A stretch of 64,000 nucleotides of DNA. It comes from Halomonas denitrificans. GTDB lineage: Bacteria > Pseudomonadota > Gammaproteobacteria > Xanthomonadales > Wenzhouxiangellaceae. Of the stretch, positions 54,449-63,596 are shown piece by piece. How positions within the stretch are numbered: the first letter of the stretch is position 1; each line of letters begins with the position of its first letter. A program made the translations under genes and the position numbers. The DNA lies in the NCBI GenBank assembly GCA_019800895.1, contig JAHVKF010000001.1:868001-932000 (forward strand), written 5' to 3'. Under the pieces are notes generated by a model that saw nothing but the letters and a program-made list of their open reading frames with translations, searched no databases and was not told the DNA's origin.

Positions 54449-57236
54449 CCAGCGTCTCCCGCCGCTGTTCGACTTCGGGGGCGGTCAGGGGATAGGACGC
54501 GCGGCCCGGTCGATCCAGGTCCAGCACCACGACCGGGTCGGCCAGGTGGTCGGCGGCCGGATTCGCCCGCCGGGCGACGGCGATCGCTCGGTCGCGCGCG
54601 TTGTCGTCGACCCGGTATTTCTGATAGTCCGAAGCGTGCCGCCCGGCCCGCGCCGCGTTGCCGAGTTCGCGGTGGACGCGAGCCAGGTTGTAGTGCGCCT
54701 CGGCGTTCTCCGGGTCCTGGGCCAGGGCCCGGTCGAACCACCGGCCGGCCTCCTCCAGCGCGGCCCGTCGATCGGCCTCGCCCGCCTGTTGTCCGGCCAC
54801 CTCCAGCCAGGTCACGCCGATCTGGTTGAGCAGCCGGTAGTCGCGCGAGAAGTCGAAGCCGCGCTGCCGGGCCTCGTTGAAGCGGGTCTCGGCCAGTGCC
54901 GTGAACTGCTCCAGCGCGTCGGCGAAGCGACCGCGCTCGAACAGCAGCCGGCCGGAGAACCACGCCAGGGACCAGGGCACGGGCGGCTCCTCGTGGGCGG
55001 CCGCGCGGGCCAGCGCGTCGCCGGCCTCGTCGAGTCGGCCCTCGGCCAGGTAGACCCGGGCCAGGTTCAATGGACCGTGGGCGCTGCCGAGCGCTTCGAC
55101 GCGCCGGAACGCCTCCTCGGCCTGGCGCAGCTGGCGCCGGTCGGGCTTACGCAACAGCGCGATGCCGTAGTCGTTCCAGCGCTGCCACTCGGGGATGCCG
55201 ACCGGCTCGGTCGAGGCCCCTTCGCCGTCGCCGACCGGAAAGGTCACCACGTCCTCGTCGATCACCGTGATCGGCAGGTGGTTGGCACGGAAGTCCTCGC
55301 CCTGCACGAGGGCCATGAGGGTCGCGTCGAACTTGCGGTAGTTCAGACGCACGCGCACCTCGAGCTCGCCGTCCAGGCCCTCGGGCACGTCGAGCCGATA
55401 GTGCACGACGTCGGCCGCGCCCGGCGGGATCTGGTGGTTGTACAGCGGGGTGAAGATGTCCTCGGCGTTGCGTCGGTCGATGCGGTTCCCGTCCCGGTCG
55501 AGCATGTAGACATTGACGAAATGGCTCCACGGGTCGACGCCGTGGCGCTCGGGATCGAGACCGCCCGACTGGCCGATCAGGCGGCCGTCGTGGCGCACCT
55601 CGACCTCGACCCAGACTTCGTTGGAGTCGGCCGTGCCCTGGGTGAACACGTGACCCAGGGTCAGCGTTCGCAGCACCGCCTCGAGCAGGTAGCTGCGACC
55701 GGCTTCGAGCGCCGGCACGTCCGGGCGCAGCGGACCGATCAACTCGCCGTCGATCTCGCCGTCGGCGCGCAGCGCGACCAGGTCGACGCGGACCGATCCG
55801 TCGAGAAAATCGCGATGGGCCTCGATCGTCGACGGCTCCAGCCCGAGCAGGTAGGGGATGGCCGTATTGGCGCTCGGAAAGAGGTGGTCGTGCACCGTCA
55901 GTCGCCCCGTCTCGTCGTTGCGGTCGGCGCCGAAGTCGTCGGACTCGATCAGCGGCATGTGGCAGCCGTTGCAGTTCGGCTGGCCCTCGGGCGGGTAGTA
56001 GAAGCTGGTCACGCCGTGGCCCGAGACGCCGCTGAGCAGGAACGAGTCGTAGTGGTTCTGGCCGCGCAGCCACTTGTACTGGTTCAGCTGTTCCGGCAGG
56101 TGGACCTTGTGGCAACTGCCGCAGAACTCCGGCGTCTCGTGCAGCGGTTTCAGGAAGGTCCGCTGGTGGAAGCCCGGGTTGGCCTTGATCAGCTGCGCGT
56201 TGACCCAGCGCAGGAAGGCGTTGTCGGACTGCGCGAAGGGGTAGTGGATCGGCTCCTCGATCGTGAAGTCGCCGTTGCCGCGCACGCTGTTGACGTGGGT
56301 GATGGCGTGGCAGCCGGTGCAGGTGATGCCCGCCTGCGAGGTCGGATCGTTGACATCGTCGTAGTCCGGGTCGTCGAAGGCGCCCGACAGGAGCGGCACG
56401 AGGTCGTGGCAGCCGGCGCAGAAGCGCGCGGCGTCCATGGTCCCGTCGATCTCCATCGAGTGCTGGCGCGTGTTGCGCACGGCGAACAGGTAGACCGGGT
56501 TGTTGAACGACGCGAACTTGTGGACGCTCTGGCTCCACTGCGCATGGGTATCGGCGTGGCAGCCCTGGCAGTAGCCGTCCATCATCAGCGTATCCGGCGG
56601 GATGAACTGGCCCGTCGCCGAACGCGTCAGCGCCGGCGTGAAATCGGCTTCGCCGAATTCGCCCGGACGGTTCCACTGGCGCGGGTCCTGCGCCTGCAAT
56701 ACGACGATCACGACGATGAACAGCGCGCCGGCCGCAGCGACCTTCAGCCCCATCCGCCAGCGGATGCGCGGTCCGGCGAGGCGATGCAGGACGAAGGCCC
56801 AGATCGCCAGCAGCGGCGTGACCACGTGGGCCCAGTAGGCGATGCTGCGGACCAGCGGGTCGCGCAGGTGGAAGAAGTCGAAGCGGACCAGCAGCAGGCC
56901 GGAGACCAGAAGCACCAGCACGATGCCCATCAGCCCCAGGCCTGCGTAGACGGCGCGGCGGTTCGGCCGGTTCCAGGCCCGCGCCGCATGGAGGCCCATG
57001 AACACCAGCAGCGGCACGATGATCGCCAGGCCGACCGCGAGGTGGAACAGGAACATCACCTGGTAGGCGTAGCCCTGGAACGTCGAACCGGTCCACCACT
57101 CGGTCAGCGTGACCGAGGCCAGGTAGCCGGAATTGACGCCGAGCAGGGCGAACGCGATCAGCACGGCGACCAGCAGGATGCGCAGGCGCGGACCGACGGC
57201 CTTGCGCGGACGCGGGCGGCGCGGTGCAGCGGTCAT
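54441..57236 (-). CDS. Membrane pentaheme cytochrome c with TPR C-terminus
   Basis: A 931-residue protein. Residues 1-185 hold about five membrane helices; helix pairs contain histidines (FLFHLAVG, YWAHVVTPLLAIWAFVLHRL with His 14 apart), resembling a b-type heme site. Five CxxCH sites follow: CQGCH, CAGCH, CTGCH, CGSCH and CNGCH (about residues 222, 275, 308, 372 and 422), predicting five covalent hemes on the periplasmic side. Residues about 500-690 look like beta domains, and about 700-930 like TPRs (AEEAFRRVEALGSAHGPLNLARVYLAEG). It may pass electrons between quinol and a periplasmic partner. It overlaps both neighbours (1 bp and 8 bp). I do not recognise this exact architecture. Confidence 0.85.
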   Translation of the reverse strand: MTAAPRRPRPRKAVGPRLRILLVAVLIAFALLGVNSGYLASVTLTEWWTGSTFQGYAYQVMFLFHLAVGLAIIVPLLVFMGLHAARAWNRPNRRAVYAGLGLMGIVLVLLVSGLLLVRFDFFHLRDPLVRSIAYWAHVVTPLLAIWAFVLHRLAGPRIRWRMGLKVAAAGALFIVVIVVLQAQDPRQWNRPGEFGEADFTPALTRSATGQFIPPDTLMMDGYCQGCHADTHAQWSQSVHKFASFNNPVYLFAVRNTRQHSMEIDGTMDAARFCAGCHDLVPLLSGAFDDPDYDDVNDPTSQAGITCTGCHAITHVNSVRGNGDFTIEEPIHYPFAQSDNAFLRWVNAQLIKANPGFHQRTFLKPLHETPEFCGSCHKVHLPEQLNQYKWLRGQNHYDSFLLSGVSGHGVTSFYYPPEGQPNCNGCHMPLIESDDFGADRNDETGRLTVHDHLFPSANTAIPYLLGLEPSTIEAHRDFLDGSVRVDLVALRADGEIDGELIGPLRPDVPALEAGRSYLLEAVLRTLTLGHVFTQGTADSNEVWVEVEVRHDGRLIGQSGGLDPERHGVDPWSHFVNVYMLDRDGNRIDRRNAEDIFTPLYNHQIPPGAADVVHYRLDVPEGLDGELEVRVRLNYRKFDATLMALVQGEDFRANHLPITVIDEDVVTFPVGDGEGASTEPVGIPEWQRWNDYGIALLRKPDRRQLRQAEEAFRRVEALGSAHGPLNLARVYLAEGRLDEAGDALARAAAHEEPPVPWSLAWFSGRLLFERGRFADALEQFTALAETRFNEARQRGFDFSRDYRLLNQIGVTWLEVAGQQAGEADRRAALEEAGRWFDRALAQDPENAEAHYNLARVHRELGNAARAGRHASDYQKYRVDDNARDRAIAVARRANPAADHLADPVVVLDLDRPGRASYPLTAPEVEQRRETLDD

Positions 57237-60200
57237 CAGAAGCCGCCCTTGTAGCGCGTCATGAACTCCGCGTGGAGTCGCTCGCGCTGCTCCGGATCGC
57301 CGACGCCGGGGGTGGACGGCAGCGGACCGACCCGGCCGCCCGTGTCCGTGTAGAGGTCCATGTCCTTGGCGAAGCCGCGGATATCGAGAACGACCACGCG
57401 GCGCGCGCCGGCGGCCGGCGGCGGCGCGGCGAAGGCCAGGTCCAGCTCCTCACCCGGCCCGATCAGGGCCAGCGCGTCGTCGGCCGCCTCGACCAGCGGA
57501 TCGACCGGACCCAGCCGCGTGTAGTAGCCCTCCGGGTACTCGGTGTCCCAGAACGCCGACCGACGCTGGTAGTCGTACCAGGGCCGCCGCTGCGCCAGCG
57601 TCGTGCGCCGGGCGAAGCCGGTCTTGGCCAGCCGCGCCCGCTCGGACGCCACGCGGTGCACGGCCAACAGCGCGTCGCCCGGATATTCGGCGTAGATCAC
57701 GCCCAACTGGTCCCAGTAGATCTCGAGGTTGGAGCGCAGGCGCAGCGCAGTGGTCCCGGGCGGCAGGGCGTCGAGGGGCAGCGCCATCTCGCGCGGCATG
57801 CCGGCCGGGTAGCCGAAGTGCGCGTGGACGACCTGCCATCCCCGCTCCGTACGGGCTTCCAGGGTCGGTGCACGGTAGGCTTCGCCGGCCTGCCAGGCGG
57901 CGAACACGGTCTGCGAGTACGGGTATTCGACCCAGCCGAAGGCCTTGAGCACGGGGCGGGTGCCCGCCGGGTTGATCACCCGCCCGAACTCCAGTGTCAG
58001 CACGTGTTCGTCGGCGAGCAAACCGAGGAAGCGGGGATCGCGGGGCCCCGGGGGCGCCGCGTCGAAGTCGGCCGATGACAGGCTGGCCAGCACGTTCTCG
58101 CCGCGGTCGTTGTGGGCCCGGACCGGCGCCAGCACGGCGTCGTCGCGATAGAACAGGGGCGCCCCGCTGACCGTCGGTTCGCCGGTCTGCATCCGCTCGT
58201 CGAGGACCAGGTTCCAGCCCGCGGCCAGGTCGTAGAGATTCAGCCGGGCGGTGTCGATGTAGGCGATTTCCTGCATCGGCTCGGCGATCTTCAGCCGATA
58301 GACGTCGCCGTCGGGCTGCATGGTGCCGTCGGGGAAACGGAAGAATTCCCACGGGCGCGGCTCGGCGTAGCGGCCCGGCTCGAACAGGAAGCCGATGCCG
58401 CCGACCCCGAGCACATCGCTGACGAACTCGAAGCCGTCCCCGTCGAAGGCGAACAGCACCGGGCAGCTGGACAGCTGGCGCTGGTATTCGGCGATCGCAT
58501 GCACTTCGCCGCCGGCCAGCGCCATCTCGGTCTGGAGCACACCGTCGGTCCACTGCAGGCGCACGAAATCGGCACGCGCGGCACCGCCGAGGCCGATCGC
58601 GATCGGCTGCAGGCTCTGGCCCCGCGCCGAGTGGTTGCCGTAGGCATCGACCCGGGTCCACCGGTCGCCGACCCGGAGCAGGAGCTCGGTGCCGATGCCC
58701 GATGGATTCGATCGCATGCCGTCGGCGGCGTCGGAGCGGCCGCTCGGTGCGATCGCCAGGAAGCCGTGCCGGCCGGGACCGGCGGGCCACTGCGTCAGCA
58801 CGCCGGCCGAACCGTCGGCGACGAGGCCGACCAGCGCCGGACCGCGTGCCGGGTCGATCAGCACAGGTACCAGTGCGCGGAGCGCAACCGCTTCCTCGGC
58901 CAGCACTTCGACCTCGCCGTCGGCGACGGCATGAATGCGGAACCCGTCGCCGTCGTGCAGCAGCAGGTCCGGCCGGCCGTCGCCGTCGAAGTCCTGTACG
59001 GCAAGACCGGCGTGAGCCGGATCGCGGCTCGCGTCTTCGACCAGCATCCGGGGCGACCAGTCGCCCGCGTCGTCGGGCTGCCATTCGAGCAGGTCGCCGG
59101 CCGCGTCGATCGTGAACAGGTGATTGCGCCCGCGCGCGTCGAGATCCCCCGCGACCACCGCGGTCACCGGGTGCGACCGGAAGGCATCGAAACCTTCGGC
59201 CTCCCGGTACTGCCAGAGGCGATCGTTGACCAGCACCTGGTGCGGCGGCTGGGCCTGGAGCGTGACCAGGTCCGCGTCGCCGTCGCCGTCGAGGTCGGTG
59301 GCCAGCACCTGCGACGAAGGCCGGGCCGGGCCAGCCAGCAGCGGCTCGGCGTCGTCGGCCAGGCGGCGCCAGCTGCCGTCGAGATTGTTCGACAGGAGCT
59401 CGTTGGGACCGTCGGCGTTGGCCAACCACCAGTCCAGGTCGCCGTCGTGGTCGGCGTCCAGGGCGGCCACGTCGGCGCAGGCGCCGCTATCGTCCAGCAC
59501 ATCCTCGGCGGCCGGCGTCCAGTTCGTCCCGCTGCGCTGCAGCATCCGGTTCTCACCGGCGCGGCAGAGATACACGGCGAGGTCGTCCGATACGTCGGGC
59601 ACACCCCAGGCGACGGCGTCGACGTCGGCAATGCCGGCCAGCGGGTGGTCCTCGACGCGTTCGAACGCGCCGTCGCGCTGCAGCCAGACCTCGGTCCCGG
59701 CGCCGCTGCCGGCGGCCAGCAGCAGGTCCTGGGCGCCGTCGCCGTCGATGTCGGCGGTGGTCAGGCTGGCCGGTCGCCCGACCGCATCGATGCGGCCGTG
59801 CCGGAGCGGCTCGGCGAACAGCGGACCGGTCGGGGCGTCGTCCGGACGTGCCCGCTCGCTTCGGCCGACGGCCCGGGCCTCGGCCAGCGGGCCCATGCGC
59901 GTGTAGCGGAACTCGGCCAGGTGGGCGCGCGGATTGTCGGCGAAGCGCTGGTAGTCGGCCAGCATCACGCGCGCGGCGTCGGCATCGCCGAGCTGGCGCA
60001 GGCTGAGGGCGGCCCCGTAGTAGGCGCTGCGCAGGTACGGATCCAGATCGATCGCGGCGCGGTAGAGCGCAAGCGCGTCGTCGTGGCGGCCGAGCTGGGC
60101 CAGCGCCTGGGCGGCGAAGTAGGCCACGTGCGGATCGTCGGGCCGCGTTTCGCGCACGGTCGAGAACCGCGCCAGGGCGGTCTCCGCGTCGCCGAGGTAG

Positions 60201-60538
60201 AAATGCATCAGGCCGGCGACGTAGGCAGCCGAGGGGTTGCCGGGATCGTCGGCCAGCACCGCCTCCGCCATGGCCAGCGCGCGTCGCTCATCGCCCTCGT
60301 TCTGGCGATTCAGGGTGGCGATCGCCTCGTTGACGCGCACCTCGTGCCAGTCCGGGCGCGCCGCGGTCAGTTCGGCGAAGATCGCGCGCGCCTCCTCGTT
60401 GCGGTACTGCCCCATCAGCGCCACGCCCTCGTTGTTCCGGACGATCTCGGCGTCCGTCGGGCCGTGGTCGCCGCCGCAGCCGGCCAGCGCGGCCGCGAGC
60501 AGCAGCAGGGCGAAGGCGTGGACGATCCGACGCGTCAT
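57236..60538 (-). CDS. Large TPR - FG-GAP - ASPIC/UnbV lipoprotein with unknown C-terminal region
   Basis: An 1100-residue lipoprotein (lipobox LAGC then GGDHG, Cys about 18). TPRs at about 30-235 (EGVALMGQYRNEEARAIFAELTAARP and onward), FG-GAP blades at about 256-600 (DIDGDGAQDLLLAAG, DADHDGDLDWWLAN, DLDGDGDADLVTL, DFDGDGRPDLLLHDG), ASPIC/UnbV-like segment at about 613-680 (GIGTELLLRVGDRW). The last 410 residues, from CPVLFAFDGDGFEFVSDVLG, are beta-rich and not recognised. Start ATG 60538 overlaps the nitrilase stop (ATGA), and the end overlaps the cytochrome start by one base. Confidence 0.85.
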   Translation of the reverse strand: MTRRIVHAFALLLLAAALAGCGGDHGPTDAEIVRNNEGVALMGQYRNEEARAIFAELTAARPDWHEVRVNEAIATLNRQNEGDERRALAMAEAVLADDPGNPSAAYVAGLMHFYLGDAETALARFSTVRETRPDDPHVAYFAAQALAQLGRHDDALALYRAAIDLDPYLRSAYYGAALSLRQLGDADAARVMLADYQRFADNPRAHLAEFRYTRMGPLAEARAVGRSERARPDDAPTGPLFAEPLRHGRIDAVGRPASLTTADIDGDGAQDLLLAAGSGAGTEVWLQRDGAFERVEDHPLAGIADVDAVAWGVPDVSDDLAVYLCRAGENRMLQRSGTNWTPAAEDVLDDSGACADVAALDADHDGDLDWWLANADGPNELLSNNLDGSWRRLADDAEPLLAGPARPSSQVLATDLDGDGDADLVTLQAQPPHQVLVNDRLWQYREAEGFDAFRSHPVTAVVAGDLDARGRNHLFTIDAAGDLLEWQPDDAGDWSPRMLVEDASRDPAHAGLAVQDFDGDGRPDLLLHDGDGFRIHAVADGEVEVLAEEAVALRALVPVLIDPARGPALVGLVADGSAGVLTQWPAGPGRHGFLAIAPSGRSDAADGMRSNPSGIGTELLLRVGDRWTRVDAYGNHSARGQSLQPIAIGLGGAARADFVRLQWTDGVLQTEMALAGGEVHAIAEYQRQLSSCPVLFAFDGDGFEFVSDVLGVGGIGFLFEPGRYAEPRPWEFFRFPDGTMQPDGDVYRLKIAEPMQEIAYIDTARLNLYDLAAGWNLVLDERMQTGEPTVSGAPLFYRDDAVLAPVRAHNDRGENVLASLSSADFDAAPPGPRDPRFLGLLADEHVLTLEFGRVINPAGTRPVLKAFGWVEYPYSQTVFAAWQAGEAYRAPTLEARTERGWQVVHAHFGYPAGMPREMALPLDALPPGTTALRLRSNLEIYWDQLGVIYAEYPGDALLAVHRVASERARLAKTGFARRTTLAQRRPWYDYQRRSAFWDTEYPEGYYTRLGPVDPLVEAADDALALIGPGEELDLAFAAPPPAAGARRVVVLDIRGFAKDMDLYTDTGGRVGPLPSTPGVGDPEQRERLHAEFMTRYKGGF

Positions 60539-61572
60539 TCGATGCCGTCGTCCAGTCGCGAGCGAGCCTCGGCGATGCGCTCGTTCAGGGAATCGATCGA
60601 GATCGCGCCGGGCCCGGCGGGCGCCAGGTAGTCGCGGCTCATGTAGCCATGCGCGGAGCTCCGCAGGTGGCTGCGCATGTCGTGGCCGCGTCGGCGCTCG
60701 CGCTCGGCCCGCAGCGCGTCGATGTCGATCGGGGCGACGACCACCTTCTCGCCGGGCCCGGGGTCGGCCTGGGCCAGGATGCGGCCGTCGTAGTCCACCG
60801 CCATGCTGCCGCCGGGCCAGGAGAACGGCGGGTAGTGCTCCATTCGCGCGCCCTGGTTGGCGGCAAGCACGTACGCGGTGTTCTCGAGCGCGCGGGTCCG
60901 ATTGACCATCGTCCACCAGTCCATCGGCTGCTGGGTTCCCCAGGGGTCCATGTACGCCGACACGCGGATCAGCACCTCGGCGCCGCGGAAAGCCAGTTCA
61001 CGGATCGTCTCCGGAAACAGCCAGTCGTAGCAGATCGCCACGCCCAGTCTGCCGATGTCGGTGTCGACCACGGGAAAGATGTCGTCGGGGTAGTCCGGCA
61101 GGTCGTGCGGGCTGGTGTGGACCTCCCACGGAATCCAGGTGTTGAGCTTGCGGTACTTGGCCAGCAAGCCGCCCGGCCCGACCAGCGCGGTCGTGTTGAA
61201 CACGGCCCCGGGGAAGCGATCGTCCCGCTCGAGGAAGGACCCGGTCTGGATGTAGCAGCCGTACTTCGCGGCCAGCCTTGCATAGGCCTCCGTGTGCTCG
61301 TTGGGCAGTTCCACCGCGAGATCGGCATGCAACTTTGCCGGGTCGTCGTGGATCGGCACGGCGTGCGCGAACTCCGGAAACGCCAGCAGGCGCACGTCGA
61401 AGAACGGCTCGTAGCCGACGATCGTCTGCTCGGCGATTTCGCACATGCGGCGGGTCCGCTCCGCGATCTGGTCGCGGTGCCGGGGCGCCGGGAAATCGGT
61501 CTGGCAAGCGGCTGCGTAGTACAAGGAATGGGCCTGCGGGGCGTGTTCGGACCAGCTCCGGAAGCATAGCAC
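60535..61572 (-). CDS. Carbon-nitrogen hydrolase (nitrilase superfamily)
   Basis: About 345 residues. The catalytic triad is visible: Glu in LLAFPEFAHAV, Lys in AKYRKLNTWIPWE and Cys in LGVAICYDWLFPE. The segment NRTRALENTAYVLAANQG is also conserved. Superfamily enzymes cut amides or nitriles; the long loops and WPGGSMAVDYDGRIL point to the aliphatic amidase/formamidase side rather than true nitrilases. No signal peptide, hence cytosolic. The start is uncertain: GTG 61572 is the first in-frame start after darP; TTG 61524 is another. It overlaps the TPR/CRTAC1 gene, an unusual partner for this enzyme. Confidence 0.83.
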   Translation of the reverse strand: MLCFRSWSEHAPQAHSLYYAAACQTDFPAPRHRDQIAERTRRMCEIAEQTIVGYEPFFDVRLLAFPEFAHAVPIHDDPAKLHADLAVELPNEHTEAYARLAAKYGCYIQTGSFLERDDRFPGAVFNTTALVGPGGLLAKYRKLNTWIPWEVHTSPHDLPDYPDDIFPVVDTDIGRLGVAICYDWLFPETIRELAFRGAEVLIRVSAYMDPWGTQQPMDWWTMVNRTRALENTAYVLAANQGARMEHYPPFSWPGGSMAVDYDGRILAQADPGPGEKVVVAPIDIDALRAERERRRGHDMRSHLRSSAHGYMSRDYLAPAGPGAISIDSLNERIAEARSRLDDGIE

Positions 61573-61594
61573 CGAGACGACCGGAGTCGCGCTT

Positions 61595-62125
61595 TCAGCC
61601 GGCCTGGTCCCTGAGGAAACGGAACAACGTTCGATAGTTCTTTCCATGCCGCTGTTCGGGGTCCTCCACACCGCCTTCCCGGCGCGCGGCCCGGACCAGG
61701 CTGCGCAGCTGCTGGACGTCGCAGTCGGGATGTTCTTCGACGAACGCGGTGACCGCGGCATCGTCCTCGATCAACCGCTCGCGCCAGCGCTCGACGCGAT
61801 GCAGCGCCGCGGCATCGGCCTGCGACCCGGCCTCTCGAGCCTCCACCGCAGCGCGGATCGGCGCCGGGTCGATCCGGCGCATCTGCTTGCCGAGGTACTG
61901 GAGCTCGCGTTTCTTCGCCCCGTGCTTGCGGATGGCGTTGTAGCGCTCGATCGATTCGCGCAGCGCCTCGGGCAGGTCCAGGGCCGCGCGGTCGGCCTCG
62001 GGCAAGCCCGCCAGCGCCCGACCGAGCTCGCGCAGCTCGAGGGCCTCGTTCTTGCGCTGGGTCTTGCTGGGCTCGCCGCTGCGCTCGTCGCCCGGTTCCG
62101 GGGCGTCGGTCCGATGGTCGCTCAT
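61595..62125 (-). CDS. darP: Ribosome-associated protein DarP (YjgA, DUF615)
   Basis: A 176-residue protein starting MSDHRTDAPEPGDERSGEPS. The conserved segments SKTQRKNEALELRELGRALAGL, ESIERYNAIRKHGAKKRELQYLGKQMRRID and QLRSLVRAARRE near the C-terminus are those of DUF615. In E. coli the protein binds late 50S precursors and helps maturation of the peptidyl-transferase centre. Its start overlaps the crotonase stop (ATGA). Confidence 0.92.
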   Translation of the reverse strand: MSDHRTDAPEPGDERSGEPSKTQRKNEALELRELGRALAGLPEADRAALDLPEALRESIERYNAIRKHGAKKRELQYLGKQMRRIDPAPIRAAVEAREAGSQADAAALHRVERWRERLIEDDAAVTAFVEEHPDCDVQQLRSLVRAARREGGVEDPEQRHGKNYRTLFRFLRDQAG

Positions 62126-62952
62126 CGGCCCTTGAACTCCGGCGCGCGTTTTTCCATGAAGGCCTTCATCGCCTCGGCGAAATCCTCGGACTGCATCAGC
62201 ATGCCGTTGAGCGTTGCCGCCTCGCGGTTGGCGGACCTCACCGAGCCCGCGATCCGCCCGTCGAGTACCTGGCGGATTCCGGCCACGACCAGCGGCGGGT
62301 TGGCCGCGATCCGCTCGGCCCGGGCCAGCGCCTCGGCGCGCAGCGTGTCGCGGTCGCCGTAGACATGATTGACCAGCCCGATCTCGCGCGCGGTGCCTGC
62401 ATCGATCGGCTCGCCGGTCAGCGCCAGCTCGCGGGTCCAGCCCTCGCCGACCAGGAACGGCAAGCGGCCCAGCCCGCCGAGGTCCGCGACCATGCCGACC
62501 TGGACTTCCTTCAGCGCGAAGCGCGCATCGTTCGTCGCCAGACGGATGTCGCACGCAGAGATCAACTCGATGCCGGCGCCGATGCACCAGCCGTCGATCG
62601 CGGCCACGACCGGCAAGCGACCCGCAGCCAGCGCATCGAAGCCGCGCACCATGGTGGCCGCCTGATCGGCGATCGCCGACCTGCCCGCCGCCCCGCCCTC
62701 GAGCATCGGCCCGATCCCGGCGGCCATGCCCTGCAGGTCCAGGCCGTAGCAGAAGTGCTCGCCGTCGCCGGTCAGCAGCAGGCAGCGCACGGAGCGATCG
62801 GCCTGCAGTTCGGCCACGACCTCGGGAAACTCGCGCCAGAAGTCCGGGCCCATCGCATTCCCGTGCCCCGGACCCGTCAGGGCGATCTCGGCGACATGGA
62901 CCGCGGGCCGCTCGATGCGGACGGAGCGGTGCTCGGTGCTGGAGGAACTCAT
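62122..62952 (-). CDS. Enoyl-CoA hydratase/isomerase family protein
   Basis: A 276-residue crotonase-fold protein. The oxyanion-hole segments are HFCYGLDLQGMA (about residues 63-74) and AIDGWCIGAGIELISACDIRLAT (about 112-134), and ALKEVQVGMVADLGGLGRLP (about 140-159) supplies an acidic residue (Glu, and Asp in ADLGG) as in dienoyl-CoA isomerases (ECH1 type). It works on acyl-CoA in beta-oxidation or isomerisation. Start ATG 62952. First gene of the leftward run that continues to 52565. Confidence 0.87.
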   Translation of the reverse strand: MSSSSTEHRSVRIERPAVHVAEIALTGPGHGNAMGPDFWREFPEVVAELQADRSVRCLLLTGDGEHFCYGLDLQGMAAGIGPMLEGGAAGRSAIADQAATMVRGFDALAAGRLPVVAAIDGWCIGAGIELISACDIRLATNDARFALKEVQVGMVADLGGLGRLPFLVGEGWTRELALTGEPIDAGTAREIGLVNHVYGDRDTLRAEALARAERIAANPPLVVAGIRQVLDGRIAGSVRSANREAATLNGMLMQSEDFAEAMKAFMEKRAPEFKGR

Positions 62953-63109
62953 CGGAAACGGTCTCCGGGGGCCGGAGACCGAGTGTACCGGGTTCTCAGG
63001 GGGACTCGAAGCCGTCAAGGAACAACGTGCCAGCAGGATTGCGGGCCCTTGCCGGAAACCCTCCGATCGTTTGTTAACGTAGGAACGCACACACAGCGAA
63101 GAGGCCATC

Positions 63110-63544
63110 ATGAGCAAGCAGTGGATTCTGGTCGCCGAATCGGCACGCGCGCGCCTGTTCGTCCGCGCAGCACCGCGCGGGGCGCTTCGGGAAATCGAGG
63201 ACTTCGATCACCCCGATTCGCGGAAGAAGGGCCATGAACTGGAAACCGATCGCAGCGGCGCGGTGGACCAGTCCCACGGTCATGCGCTGTCGGATTCGCG
63301 CGAAAAGGGCGCCGCGCAGCGCATCGAGGCCGAGACCTTCGCGCGGCAATTGGCCGACCACCTGAGAACGGCGCGCGGCCGCAACGAGTTCGAGCAACTC
63401 GTGCTGATCGCGGACCCCCGCTTCCTCGGCATGCTTCGCGACCACCTCGACGACGCCACGCGCGATTGCGTGGTGGCGAGCATCGACAAGAACCTGGTCG
63501 GCGAATCGGTCGAGCGCATCAAGGACGAGATCGACGACATCTGA
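63110..63544 (+). CDS. Host attachment family protein
   Basis: A 144-residue protein beginning WILVAESARARLFVRA, then GHALSDSREKGAAQRIEAETFARQLADHL and LVLIADPRFLGMLRDHLDDATRDCVVASIDKNLV, which is the pattern of the PF18856-type 'host attachment' proteins, distant relatives of release factor eRF1 domains (baeRF). The name derives from an Agrobacterium mutant; the fold suggests RNA or ribosome contact, and no attachment role is shown here. Single-gene unit. Confidence 0.85.
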   Translation: MSKQWILVAESARARLFVRAAPRGALREIEDFDHPDSRKKGHELETDRSGAVDQSHGHALSDSREKGAAQRIEAETFARQLADHLRTARGRNEFEQLVLIADPRFLGMLRDHLDDATRDCVVASIDKNLVGESVERIKDEIDDI

Positions 63545-63596
63545 CGAGCGCGCGCCTGCTCGGCCTCGATGCAGCGAGGCGGCAAGGCGACCCCGT

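Noticed and set aside
54228-57254. A 1008-codon plus-strand open frame across the cytochrome gene
   Set aside because: It is antisense to five CxxCH motifs and membrane helices on the minus strand; the product is low complexity with no family motif.
58112-60631. An 839-codon plus-strand open frame opposite the TPR/CRTAC1 lipoprotein
   Set aside because: Antisense shadow of FG-GAP repeats; the regular D/G codons give an artificial-looking V/A/G-rich product.
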